Of a stretch of 10,923 nucleotides of DNA, positions 1-7,680 are shown piece by piece. Both the position numbers and the translations under genes were made by a program. This stretch comes from an uncultured bacterium (GTDB taxonomy: Bacteria > Bacillota > Clostridia > Lachnospirales > Lachnospiraceae): positions 1-10,923 of the forward strand of contig CAMGRE010000072.1 of assembly GCA_946061355.1 (NCBI GenBank), given 5' to 3'. Within the stretch, counting starts at the first letter, position 1. Each line of letters begins with the position of its first letter. The notes under the pieces were generated by a model, which worked only from the letters and a program-made list of their open reading frames with translations, was not told the origin of the DNA and searched no databases.

Positions 1-464
1 GACAGCCCGAACAAGATGCCGACCAGGATGATCGGGATGCCGAGCATCGATCCTAAGTTTGCGGCCGGGACAAGCGCTGTCCGGATCTTTAACGGCACAT
101 AGCCGTTCTCATGCTGCATCACATGACCGCACTCGTGGGCTGCCACACCGACTGCCGCCACCGAGGGCGAATTGTAGGTGGAATCCGACAGACGCACCGT
201 CCTCGTCCTCGGATCATAATGATCGGTCAGATTGCCTCTCACATGCTCGATCCGCACATCATAGATTCCGGCGCCTCGCAGGATGCGCTCTGCAGCCTGT
301 GCTCCCGTCATCCCCGTCATGCTCCGCACTCTTGAATATTTGCTGTAGGTACTGTTCACCTTCATCGATGCCCAAAGAGAAAGCAGTGCTCCGATCAGCA
401 CCAGAACATAAGTGGGGTCATAAAACATTCCGTACATTCCATACATACCGCGTCCATACATCAT
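1..464 (-). CDS. YugP-type neutral zinc metallopeptidase (3' end cut by window edge)
   Basis: This is the N-terminal 154 codons of a putative membrane-bound zinc metallopeptidase of the YugP (Zn_peptidase_2) family; the physiological substrate is not established. The protein starts with a Met/Tyr/Gly-rich stretch (MYGRGMYGMYGMFYDP), followed by a hydrophobic segment at about residues 19-33. The zinc-binding HECGH motif (HExxH) is at residues 110-114, inside the family context AAHECGHVMQH, and a second hydrophobic segment begins near residue 137. The start overlaps the fmt stop as ATGATG/TGA. Two adjacent ATG codons (464 and 461) are possible, and AGGAG lies 10 bases before the first, so translation is probably coupled to fmt. 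A metallopeptidase directly after fmt is a familiar clostridial arrangement. The C-terminal part, including any third zinc ligand, is outside the window. Confidence 0.9.
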   Translation of the reverse strand, partial: MMYGRGMYGMYGMFYDPTYVLVLIGALLSLWASMKVNSTYSKYSRVRSMTGMTGAQAAERILRGAGIYDVRIEHVRGNLTDHYDPRTRTVRLSDSTYNSPSVAAVGVAAHECGHVMQHENGYVPLKIRTALVPAANLGSMLGIPIILVGILFGL

Positions 465-1447
465 AATAATCGCTCTCCTGTCTTGATTTGATATCCTAAG
501 AGATAGTCCTTTACCTGCATCCGTTTCTTACCCTCCGGCTGCACACTCTTCACTACCAGAAGCCCCTCTCCTGTCTGTACCTTGATTACCTCTTTTGTCA
601 CCTCCACAACAGTACCTGCTGTCGTCTCATTCTGCCTGTCTGACGCCGGTTCTTTCTCATCAAAGCCCGCCGAATGTGTATCATCCGCCTGTGCACCGTC
701 TGCCTCCGCCTCCCAGATCTTTAAAATCTTATCCCGGAAGGTTGTATAGGATCCCGGCCAGGAATTTAAACCTCTCACAAGCCGTGCAAGCTCTCCTGCA
801 CTCTTGGACCAGTCAATCCTGCCAAGCTCCTTGGAGAGCCTTGATGCATAGCATGATTCCGCGTCGTTTTGCTTCTCGGGCGTCACCTTTCCCTGTTCAA
901 TCAGGGGAAGCGTGTCAACGATCAGCTTCGCTCCCGCTTCCATCAGCTTATCATGAAGGCTGTCGCCGGTATCCCGATCCGTGATGGGAACCGCAACCTT
1001 CGTCAGCATGTCGCCGGTATCCAGTCCCTCGTCCATCTGCATGATCGTCACGCCCGTCTGTGTCTCCCCGTTCAGGATTGCCCACTGGATCGGCGCGGCG
1101 CCCCTGTACTTCGGAAGGAGCGACGCGTGGATGTTCACACAGCCGAATCTCGGCATATGGAGGATCTCCGATGACAGGATCTGCCCGAAAGCCGCCACCA
1201 CAAAGATGTCCGCCTCGATTTGCCTTAGCTCCTCCACGGCTTCCGGCGCCTTGATCTTAACCGGCTGCAGCACCCTGATCCCATGGCGGACGGCGCACTC
1301 CTTCACCGGCGGAAACTGCATCTGTCTGCCGCGTCCCTTCGGCTTGTCGGGCTGGGTCACCACCGCGGTGATCTCATGTCCCGCACGGATCAGCGCCTCA
1401 AGCGATGCGGCCGCAAACTCGGGCGTTCCCATAAAAACAATTTTCAT
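461..1447 (-). CDS. fmt: Methionyl-tRNA formyltransferase
   Basis: The enzyme transfers a formyl group from 10-formyltetrahydrofolate to Met-tRNA(fMet), making the cytosolic initiator tRNA. The 328-residue protein opens with the Rossmann-type MKIVFMGTPEFA. It carries the formyltransferase signature NIHASLLPKYRGAAPI with Asn105 and His107, and GLDTGDM with Asp143; these match the catalytic Asn108, His110 and Asp146 of E. coli Fmt. The C-terminal tRNA-binding barrel spans about residues 208-328 and ends with the conserved LQPEGKKRM-like block (here VQPEGKKRM). The protein is somewhat longer than the usual 310-315 residues because of an acidic, low-complexity insertion at about residues 248-276 between two strands of the C-terminal domain. 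The start overlaps the def stop by ATGA, with AGGAGG 7 bases upstream, and the stop overlaps the next gene. Operon with def is expected because Def removes the formyl group added here. Confidence 0.97.
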   Translation of the reverse strand: MKIVFMGTPEFAAASLEALIRAGHEITAVVTQPDKPKGRGRQMQFPPVKECAVRHGIRVLQPVKIKAPEAVEELRQIEADIFVVAAFGQILSSEILHMPRFGCVNIHASLLPKYRGAAPIQWAILNGETQTGVTIMQMDEGLDTGDMLTKVAVPITDRDTGDSLHDKLMEAGAKLIVDTLPLIEQGKVTPEKQNDAESCYASRLSKELGRIDWSKSAGELARLVRGLNSWPGSYTTFRDKILKIWEAEADGAQADDTHSAGFDEKEPASDRQNETTAGTVVEVTKEVIKVQTGEGLLVVKSVQPEGKKRMQVKDYLLGYQIKTGERLL

Positions 1448-1926
1448 TCCTCTTCCTCCTGAAGCTGGTCCGCATTCTGAAGTTCTCCCTCCACCTTCTC
1501 CACATACAGATGACCATCGAGATGGTCAAGCTCATGACAGATGGCGCGGGCAAGAAGCTCCGTCCCCTCCAGTTCGTAGGGATTCATATCCGCATCGAAT
1601 GCCGCCACCTTCACATAATTCGGTCTGGTTACGACGCCCGTCTTGCCCGGCACGCTTAAGCACCCTTCATACCCTGTCTGTTCCCCGCTCGTCTCCAATA
1701 TTCTTGGATTGACCAGCACATACGGATCTTCTCCGGTGACATCGATCACCACGATCCGTTTCAGGATCCCCACCTGGGATGCTGCCAGTCCGACACCGTT
1801 CTCCTCGTACATCGTATCGAGCATGTCGTCGATCAGCTGTCTGGTACGCGGTGTCATCTCCTTTACTTCCTTACATTTCTTTGTCAGAACTTCATCTCCG
1901 ATTTCACGGACACTCCTGATTGCCAT
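1444..1926 (-). CDS. def: Peptide deformylase
   Basis: This metalloenzyme removes the N-formyl group from nascent proteins at the ribosome exit. All three family motifs are intact in 160 residues. Motif 1 is GVGLAASQ at residues 44-51. Motif 2 is EGCLS around the metal ligand Cys89. Motif 3 is HELDH with metal ligands His131 and His135 and catalytic Glu132. The compact length without an insertion between the motifs fits the short (type 1-like) form. AAAGGAG sits 8 bases before the ATG. The gene follows priA after 32 bases and overlaps fmt by ATGA. Its last codons, giving the acidic tail LQEEEE, double as the AGGAGG ribosome binding site of fmt. Confidence 0.97.
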   Translation of the reverse strand: MAIRSVREIGDEVLTKKCKEVKEMTPRTRQLIDDMLDTMYEENGVGLAASQVGILKRIVVIDVTGEDPYVLVNPRILETSGEQTGYEGCLSVPGKTGVVTRPNYVKVAAFDADMNPYELEGTELLARAICHELDHLDGHLYVEKVEGELQNADQLQEEEE

Positions 1927-1958
1927 TGTTTTCTCTCCTTTGTCTTGTCTCGTACTGC

Positions 1959-4199
1959 CTAATATAAATTCATGGGATCAAAATCGAACTGTACGATCTC
2001 TTTCCTTCCCTCTTTTTTGTCCAAAAATGCTTCCAGCCTGTCCTTCAAAGCGATGAGCACATGTTCCTCCCTGCATTTTGCATACAGAACGTTCCGGAAA
2101 ATATCGCTGACGCGCCCGACGGATGCCGGTGTCGGTCCGAGGATCTGAAACGGTGCACCCGCTGCAAACACTTTCGCCTGCTCTGCCAGTTCTTTGGCAA
2201 GTGTCTCTCCCTTCCCATCATCCTCCGACAATACCAGTACCGCCAGCATATGCGATGACGGAGGATATTCCATCAGTTCCCGATAGACGATCTCCTCCTG
2301 ATAAAAGCCCCTGTAATCCTGCTTTGCGGCATAACGGACGCTGTGATGTTCCGGCTGATACGTCTGGATCACGACCTGCCCCGGTCTGCTCCCGCGTCCG
2401 GCTCTGCCCGCCGCCTGCGTGAGCAGCTGAAAGGTCCGTTCACCCGCCCGGTAATCATTCGCATGCAGCGACAGATCCGCCGCAAGGATCCCGACCAACG
2501 TCACGCCCGGGAAATCGTGTCCCTTGACGATCATCTGCGTGCCGATCAGGATATCGGCTTCCTGCCTTTCAAAGGATGACAGGATCTCCTGATAACTGTC
2601 CTTTCTTCTGGTCGTATCCGCATCCATGCGCAGTACCCGCGCCTGCGGAAACCGCTTATGCACCAGATCCTCCACCTGCTGTGTGCCCGCCTTAAAGCCC
2701 GAGATATATTTGGAACCGCAGGAAGGGCATCTGTCCACCGCAGGCTGTTCATAGCCGCAGTAATGACATACCAGCCTCCCGCCTCTGTGCTCCGACAAGG
2801 ACACATCGCAATGCGGACATTTCATCACATGCCCGCAGGCACGACAGGATACAAATCCGGCATATCCCCTGCGGTTTAAAAAGAGCATGATCTGTTCGCC
2901 CGCCGCAAGTTTCTGTTCCATCAACTCCTGCAACTTCCGGCTGAAAATGGAACGGTTCCCTTTTTTTAATTCTTCCCTGAGATCCTCCACATATACTTCC
3001 GGAAGACTGCCTCCCGTGAGACGCTCCGTCAATTCATAGCGTTTGATCTCACCTTTTTCCGACCGGTAATACGATTCCATCGAGGGCGTCGCCGATCCAA
3101 GCACGACGCTTGCGCCGTAATAGGAGGCAAGCTCCTCCGCTGTCTCTCTCGCATGATATTTGGGAACCGGCTCACTCTTATAACTGGATTCCTGTTCCTC
3201 ATCTATAATAATCAGCCCAAGATTTTCAAACGGTGTAAACAATGCGGACCTCGGTCCGATCATGACATTGATCTCTCCCCGTCTGGCGCGCTCACACTGA
3301 TCGGAGCGCTCCCCTATCGAAAGTCTGGAATGGAGCACCGATACTCTCTGACCGAACCGCTGTGTGAAGCGCGATACGGTCTGGTAAGTGAGTCCGATCT
3401 CCGGGATCAGCACGATCGACTGTCTGCCCAGTTCGATCATCCCCTGGATCAGTTCCATATAGACTTCGGTCTTACCGCTCCCGGTGATGCCGTGGATCAG
3501 ATAGGTTCCATGTTTTCCGTTCCTGTACTCTGTCAGAATATCTTCTGCGATATGACGCTGTGCTTCGCTGAGCACCACAGGCTCTCTATGCCTTCCTTCC
3601 TGATTGACAGGATTGCGGTACGCCGTCTCACTCTCGATCCGGACGATCCCTTTCTGCTCCATCGCCCTGATCACGGACAGCGTCACTGAAAACTCATGAA
3701 TTGCTCTCTCATAAGGAAGTCCGTCATCAGCGTCAAGCAGGCCGGCAATCAACCGCGCTCTGGCGCTCTGATGCTTCCGGTTATATTCCTCCAGAAGCTT
3801 TGCCGCCTCATCCCTTCCGACAAGCAGACGGATCCGCCGCCGCTCAGGCGTCTTATTCTTCTGCTGAACGGGAAGCACTGTCTTTAGCGCGGCGATCATC
3901 GTGGAACCGTAATGTTCCTTCATCCACCCGGCAAGGCGGATCTGATTCGCTTCTACCGTGGGACGCTTTTCCGAGATCCGGAGGATATCCTTGATCTTTG
4001 CCGGATCTATCTCAGCATTGTCCGTCACTTCGGTCACATAGGCCGCCAGTTCCCGATTGCCCGCCCCAAAAGGAACGATCACGGCCGTTCCGGCGGCAAT
4101 CTTCCCCTTAAGCTGATCCGGTATCCTGTACTGGAACGGCCGGTCCAGCTTCTCCTGGGAAATATCTACAATTACATTGGCGTAAACGCCCTGTGTCAT
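1959..4199 (-). CDS. priA: Primosomal protein N' (replication restart helicase PriA)
   Basis: PriA is a 3'-5' superfamily 2 DNA helicase that recognises stalled or collapsed replication forks and starts reassembly of the replisome. The 746-residue protein has the family's full architecture. The N-terminal 3'-DNA-binding domain covers about residues 1-100 (FQYRIPDQL, VPFGAGNRE). Walker A is GITGSGKT at 237-244 and Walker B is DEEQ at 333-336. The helicase motif GSATPS is at 368-373. Between the helicase lobes is the zinc-binding insertion with eight cysteines (452, 455, 461, 464, 478, 481, 491, 494), which coordinates two zinc ions. Motif VI-like QAAGRAGRG is at about 595-603. The start overlaps the murE stop by ATGA, and a purine-rich AGGAGAGAGG precedes it inside the murE end. 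Walker B reads DEEQ rather than the more common DEEH. Confidence 0.97.
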   Translation of the reverse strand: MTQGVYANVIVDISQEKLDRPFQYRIPDQLKGKIAAGTAVIVPFGAGNRELAAYVTEVTDNAEIDPAKIKDILRISEKRPTVEANQIRLAGWMKEHYGSTMIAALKTVLPVQQKNKTPERRRIRLLVGRDEAAKLLEEYNRKHQSARARLIAGLLDADDGLPYERAIHEFSVTLSVIRAMEQKGIVRIESETAYRNPVNQEGRHREPVVLSEAQRHIAEDILTEYRNGKHGTYLIHGITGSGKTEVYMELIQGMIELGRQSIVLIPEIGLTYQTVSRFTQRFGQRVSVLHSRLSIGERSDQCERARRGEINVMIGPRSALFTPFENLGLIIIDEEQESSYKSEPVPKYHARETAEELASYYGASVVLGSATPSMESYYRSEKGEIKRYELTERLTGGSLPEVYVEDLREELKKGNRSIFSRKLQELMEQKLAAGEQIMLFLNRRGYAGFVSCRACGHVMKCPHCDVSLSEHRGGRLVCHYCGYEQPAVDRCPSCGSKYISGFKAGTQQVEDLVHKRFPQARVLRMDADTTRRKDSYQEILSSFERQEADILIGTQMIVKGHDFPGVTLVGILAADLSLHANDYRAGERTFQLLTQAAGRAGRGSRPGQVVIQTYQPEHHSVRYAAKQDYRGFYQEEIVYRELMEYPPSSHMLAVLVLSEDDGKGETLAKELAEQAKVFAAGAPFQILGPTPASVGRVSDIFRNVLYAKCREEHVLIALKDRLEAFLDKKEGRKEIVQFDFDPMNLY

Positions 4200-5671
4200 A
4201 CGTGTATTCCTCTCTCCTTCAGGATGTCCGCAATAATCACACGCTCATCCATCGGATATTTCTTCCCTTTGATCTCCTGATAATCCTCATGACCTTTTCC
4301 CGCCAGGACGATGATATCCCCCGGCTCGCCGTGGTCGATCACATAAGCGATCGCTTCTTTCCTGTCGCAGATCTCCACATATTTTCCGTCAGTCCTAGCG
4401 ATGCCGGTCTTGATATCGTCGATGATATCCTGCGGTTCCTCAAATCTGGGATTGTCAGAGGTGATGACCGTCAGATCAGCAAGCCTGCCGCTGACCTCAC
4501 CCATCTCGTAACGCCGCAGTTTGGAGCGGTTGCCGCCGCACCCGAACAGACACACCAGCCTGTGCGGATGGTATTCCTTCAGCGTGGTTAAGAGGCTCTC
4601 CAGCGCCATCGCGTTGTGGGCATAATCGATCATCAGCGTAAACTGATCCGACACCTTCACCAGTTCTATTCTGCCCTTCACATGCGCCTGCAGCAGCGCT
4701 TCCTTCATATCCGACTCGCTGACATCAAAATGACGACAGATCGCCATGGCGGTCAGCGCATTGTACACACTGAATTTGCCCGGCGTGTTCGTCTCCACAT
4801 CCATATTCAGAAGCCCCTTGACGCTGAAATCCACGCCAAGGCTTCCCGGCTTGGTGACAAGATGCATATCATATGCCTGCAGATCGACTCCGTACGAAAA
4901 ACCGTACGTTTCCAGTTTGCACGTATGTCCCGCCGTCACCGTCTGATAATGCGGATCATCCCCGTTGACGATTCCGATCCGGCACTGCTTGAAAAGAAGT
5001 CCCTTGCACGCCATATATTCCTCAAAATCCTTGTGTTCGTTAGGGCCGATGTGATCCGGCTCGATATTGGTAAAAATACCGATGTCAAACACAAAGCCCT
5101 GTGTGCGGTGCATCATCAGTCCCTGTGAGGACACCTCCATCACCACGGTATCACAGCCCGCATCTGCCATCTGCCTGAAATAATCCTGTATCACGTACGA
5201 CTCCGGCGTCGTATTGTTTGCGGGGATATGCTTCTCCCCGATCACTGCCTCAATCGTCCCGATCAGGCCAACCTTCCTGCCCGCATGCTCCAGGATCGAC
5301 TTTACCAGATAAGTGGTCGTCGTCTTTCCCTTGGTGCCGGTGATTCCGATGACCCGCATACGCTCCGCCGGATTGCCAAACCACGCTGCCGCCAGAAACG
5401 CCAATGCATATCTGGTATCGTCCACCCTCACCACAGTCACATCGCTGTCCTCAGGCACGGTAACATCACTCTGCGTGATCAGCACCGCCGCGCCCTTCTC
5501 TGCCGCCTCACCGACACAGCTGTGCCCGTCAAAATTGGCGCCCGCGATGCAGACAAACATGCAACCCTTCTCTATCTTACGGGAATCATAGACAAGCGCG
5601 CTGATCTCCTTGTCCACATTTCCCCTGACACATTCATATGTAAGCTTCTCAAGCATTTTTGAAGCCAGCAT
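4196..5671 (-). CDS. murE: UDP-MurNAc-L-Ala-D-Glu:meso-diaminopimelate ligase
   Basis: This cytosolic Mur ligase adds the third amino acid to the peptidoglycan stem peptide using ATP. The 491-residue protein has an N-terminal uridine-nucleotide domain (about 1-105, with SALVYDSRKI and GANFDGH). The ATP-binding loop is GTKGKTTTT at 112-120. A central domain includes the TTPE/EVSSQG motifs, and Lys223 in ACKGLLF is the likely carbamylated lysine. A C-terminal domain carries DNPR at 406-409, the signature of ligases that accept meso-diaminopimelate rather than lysine, followed by AGKGHEDYQ near 457-465. The ATG has a very strong AAAGGAGG 8 bases upstream and a sigma-A-type promoter about 40-65 bases upstream, so murE appears to be the first gene of the operon. 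It overlaps priA by ATGA. Confidence 0.96.
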   Translation of the reverse strand: MLASKMLEKLTYECVRGNVDKEISALVYDSRKIEKGCMFVCIAGANFDGHSCVGEAAEKGAAVLITQSDVTVPEDSDVTVVRVDDTRYALAFLAAAWFGNPAERMRVIGITGTKGKTTTTYLVKSILEHAGRKVGLIGTIEAVIGEKHIPANNTTPESYVIQDYFRQMADAGCDTVVMEVSSQGLMMHRTQGFVFDIGIFTNIEPDHIGPNEHKDFEEYMACKGLLFKQCRIGIVNGDDPHYQTVTAGHTCKLETYGFSYGVDLQAYDMHLVTKPGSLGVDFSVKGLLNMDVETNTPGKFSVYNALTAMAICRHFDVSESDMKEALLQAHVKGRIELVKVSDQFTLMIDYAHNAMALESLLTTLKEYHPHRLVCLFGCGGNRSKLRRYEMGEVSGRLADLTVITSDNPRFEEPQDIIDDIKTGIARTDGKYVEICDRKEAIAYVIDHGEPGDIIVLAGKGHEDYQEIKGKKYPMDERVIIADILKERGIHV

Positions 5672-5708
5672 AAACTTCCCCTCCTTTTATAGACACACTA
5701 TACCCTTT

Positions 5709-5737
5709 AAGATAGCACAAAAGCCCTTCCTTTTCAA
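5709..5737 (-). promoter_or_regulatory. Sigma-A-type promoter for the murE-priA-def-fmt operon
   Basis: On the minus strand the -35 element TTGAAA (5737-5732) is separated by exactly 17 bases from the -10 element TATCTT (5714-5709). The -10 is preceded by TGC, an extended -10 dinucleotide at the right position. The predicted transcript would start near position 5702 and have a leader of only about 30 bases before the murE ATG, containing AAAGGAGG. No attenuator or riboswitch fits in such a short leader. The -10 matches consensus at four of six positions, so strength is moderate and the call is sequence-based only. Confidence 0.6.
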
Positions 5738-5854
5738 CGATGGCCATATCTTCCCGTTTTTTTCATTTCAAGTTTATTTTTTCTTTATAAATTTATGACT
5801 TATTTCAGAGAACGGACATATTTTGAACACATTTTTTGTTTATATTAGTTCTTG

Positions 5855-5877
5855 GATAGTTGATAACACTCACTATC
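5855..5877. repeat. Small inverted repeat upstream of the murE promoter
   Basis: GATAGT (5855-5860) and ACTATC (5872-5877) form perfect 6-base arms around an 11-base spacer. This gives a centre-to-centre distance of 17 bases, which could suit a dimeric regulator. It lies in the AT-rich intergenic region about 120 bases upstream of the -35 element and just before the terminator. I do not recognise it as a known operator. Arms this short can arise by chance. The remaining bases between it and the promoter are AT-rich with no gene that I can see. Confidence 0.25.
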
Positions 5878-5893
5878 TCCCCCCTCATAAGTA

Positions 5894-5923
5894 GAAAAAC
5901 CTCCGTTACCCCGGAGGTTTTTC
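5894..5923 (-). terminator. Rho-independent terminator, near-symmetric
   Basis: GAAAAACCTCCG and CGGAGGTTTTTC form a perfect 12-bp stem around a 6-base loop (TTACCC on the plus strand). Read on the minus strand, the GC-rich core is followed by a run of T, 41 bases after the stop of the SLC1 transporter gene. It therefore ends the ATP-grasp/phosphatase/transporter operon. Because the A and T tracts are both in the stem, the structure could also work on the plus strand, but there is no plus-strand gene here that needs it. It insulates the downstream murE operon from read-through. Confidence 0.9.
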
Positions 5924-5963
5924 GTTTTGTATGAATAATATATTCTATTCAGAAAATTCCCGT

Positions 5964-7628
5964 CTATTCAGACCCTTTCCCATAATATTTTTCACAATCA
6001 AGCAGATTCTCCGTCTTGGCCACGATCAGAGACACCGCCACATCGCCCGTGGAATTGACGGCCGTGCGGAACATGCCGAGCAGGGAATCGATTCCCATGA
6101 CGAGGCTCAGCGCCTCTGCCGGCACACCGAGCTGCACGAGCAGGACGGACAGGCAGACAAGTCCTGACCCCGGAATACCCGGTGCCCCGATGGACAGCAC
6201 GATCACAGAGAAGATCATGGAAAACAGAGATGAACTGTCAATCGTGATCCCGAACACCTTTGCCAAAAACAATCCCGCAACCATCATATAGATACAGGAA
6301 CCGTCCATATTGACCGTCGCGCCGAGCGGAATGGAGAATGCGCATATCTTCGATGAGATTCCCAGTTTCTGGCAGGAACTGATGTTGAACGGCATGGAAG
6401 CATTGGAAGATCCGAGACTGAAATTGGTCAGCATGGTAGGTGCATGTTTTTTTAAGAGCACGACCGGATTCAGCCTGCCGATCAGGAGCACCAGCAGACA
6501 ATAGACGCCAAGCATAACTGCCAATGCAAGGATAAACGTTCCCGTGAAACTCATGATCGAGAGCAGCATATCTGTCCCGGTCATCATCACGAGTGAAGTC
6601 ATGGAACACAATACCGCCAGTGGGATTACCTGCACGATCAGTGTGGTGATCTTCAGAAAGAGCATGTTGCAGCCATCAAAGAAGCGTCTCAGTGGCTTGG
6701 AATAATCCCCGATCATTCCCACTGCCACCCCACACAGGATCGCCATGAAAATGATCTGCAGCATATTTGACTCCAGAAACGGTTTGATAAAGTTCGACGG
6801 GACGATCCCAATGATCGTATCCCGTATGGAAATATTCGTGCTGCCTGCCGTCTTGATCGTCTCATTGGCGGCATCCGTCACAAGAGATGCAAGGGCAGCA
6901 TTACCCGGCCGGATCACGGCAAAGACCGCAAGCCCCACCAGAATCGCGAGCAGCGTCGTGAACAGATACATCCCCATCACCTTGGCGCCGATCTTCCCGA
7001 GATCGCGGAGGCTGTCAAACTGGGACAGACACGATACGATGGAAAAGAACACCACCGGCCCGATGATCATCTTCAATGCGCTCAGAAACATCGTCTTAAC
7101 CGGGCTTAGCAGACCGGAATTTAACGCCTCCTGCGCCGTCTGCGGCAGGATCACCTTGAACAGACAACCGAGGACTATCGCCAGCGCGAGCGCTCCGAGC
7201 GTCAGATACAGCTGCATCCGCTCAGACTTCTTAACCGCAATCTGTATCGTGTTGCGGTGCATCCTGTTCTTATAGCGGAAAATATCCGCCTGGGATCGGA
7301 AAATCAGGCCCCTGATGGCATTCTCCATATCGGCGCCGACGCCTTCCAAATCAAGATTTCCGATGACGTTACTACTCTCCGTCACGTCAAAGGCTTCACC
7401 GGGTGCGCTGATATTCAGGCTGACGCTTCCCAGAAACTTCTTAAAGGTGAGCGATATCTCCGCCTGTTCAGGCGCATGATCCATGATACAGATCAGCGAC
7501 TCCTCCGTCATCAGCATCGCTTTGATGATGTCACGCCGTTTCAGATGAAACCGTTCAAGTTCCTCTTCCACATAATTTAATGCCTGCTCAATTTTCTGTT
7601 TGTCATTATGTATGACCAAAATACCCAT
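5964..7628 (-). CDS. SLC1/DAACS-family dicarboxylate/amino acid:cation symporter with N-terminal RsbW-like domain
   Basis: This 554-residue protein is a secondary transporter of the glutamate/aspartate/dicarboxylate (GltP/DctA) family, fused to an extra soluble domain. Residues 1 to about 135 are hydrophilic and resemble a degenerate GHKL/HATPase domain of the RsbW/SpoIIAB type. They show an N-box-like segment TEESLICIMDHA (41-52) in which the usual Asn is Cys, a G1-like GEAFDV (77-82), and a final strand NTIQIAVKK. Transmembrane segments start at about residue 138. SLC1 hallmarks are the hairpin-1 serines (LGSSNASMP, 405-413), NMDG (440-443), hairpin 2 GAPGIPGSG (481-489), and the last helix with Arg521, Thr522, Asn525 and Asp529. 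The position equal to GltPh Asp394 is Gly518. The start is uncertain: AAAGGAG directly touches the ATG at 7628, while a TTG at 7619 has ideal spacing. It is the last gene before the terminator. Confidence 0.9.
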   Translation of the reverse strand: MGILVIHNDKQKIEQALNYVEEELERFHLKRRDIIKAMLMTEESLICIMDHAPEQAEISLTFKKFLGSVSLNISAPGEAFDVTESSNVIGNLDLEGVGADMENAIRGLIFRSQADIFRYKNRMHRNTIQIAVKKSERMQLYLTLGALALAIVLGCLFKVILPQTAQEALNSGLLSPVKTMFLSALKMIIGPVVFFSIVSCLSQFDSLRDLGKIGAKVMGMYLFTTLLAILVGLAVFAVIRPGNAALASLVTDAANETIKTAGSTNISIRDTIIGIVPSNFIKPFLESNMLQIIFMAILCGVAVGMIGDYSKPLRRFFDGCNMLFLKITTLIVQVIPLAVLCSMTSLVMMTGTDMLLSIMSFTGTFILALAVMLGVYCLLVLLIGRLNPVVLLKKHAPTMLTNFSLGSSNASMPFNISSCQKLGISSKICAFSIPLGATVNMDGSCIYMMVAGLFLAKVFGITIDSSSLFSMIFSVIVLSIGAPGIPGSGLVCLSVLLVQLGVPAEALSLVMGIDSLLGMFRTAVNSTGDVAVSLIVAKTENLLDCEKYYGKGSE

Positions 7629-7635
7629 CTCCTTT
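7629..7635 (-). promoter_or_regulatory. Ribosome binding site that questions the annotated ATG of the transporter
   Basis: The minus strand reads AAAGGAG immediately followed by ATG with no spacer, too close for normal initiation. An in-frame TTG three codons downstream (7619-7617) lies 9 bases from the AGGAG. Upstream in the same frame there is no ATG, GTG or TTG before a TAA, so an earlier start is excluded. Initiation at the TTG would shorten the protein by three residues and leave the RsbW-like domain intact. Confidence 0.6.
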
Positions 7636-7680
7636 TTGCCCTTGACCGACTGTTTTATCCCTGTATTTTAACAGTTACAT

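Noticed and set aside
413..464. Met/Tyr/Gly-rich repeat at the N-terminus of the zinc peptidase
   Set aside because: Short Tyr/Gly/Met-rich leaders before DPTY are usual in this family and do not indicate a repeat element.
981..1712. A 243-codon plus-strand open frame opposite fmt and def
   Set aside because: Both minus-strand genes carry complete family motifs. The plus-strand translation is Ser/Pro/Arg-rich and matches nothing I know.
2958..3203. Walker B of PriA reads DEEQ instead of DEEH
   Set aside because: The rest of the helicase is intact, and I recall the same Gln variant in PriA of other clostridia, so it looks like a lineage variant rather than a defect.
7649..7675. ACTGTT/AACAGT inverted repeat between the HlyD-like gene and the transporter
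   Set aside because: Arms are only 6 bases with a 15-base loop and low GC, and there is no T-run. It is too weak to call a terminator or operator.
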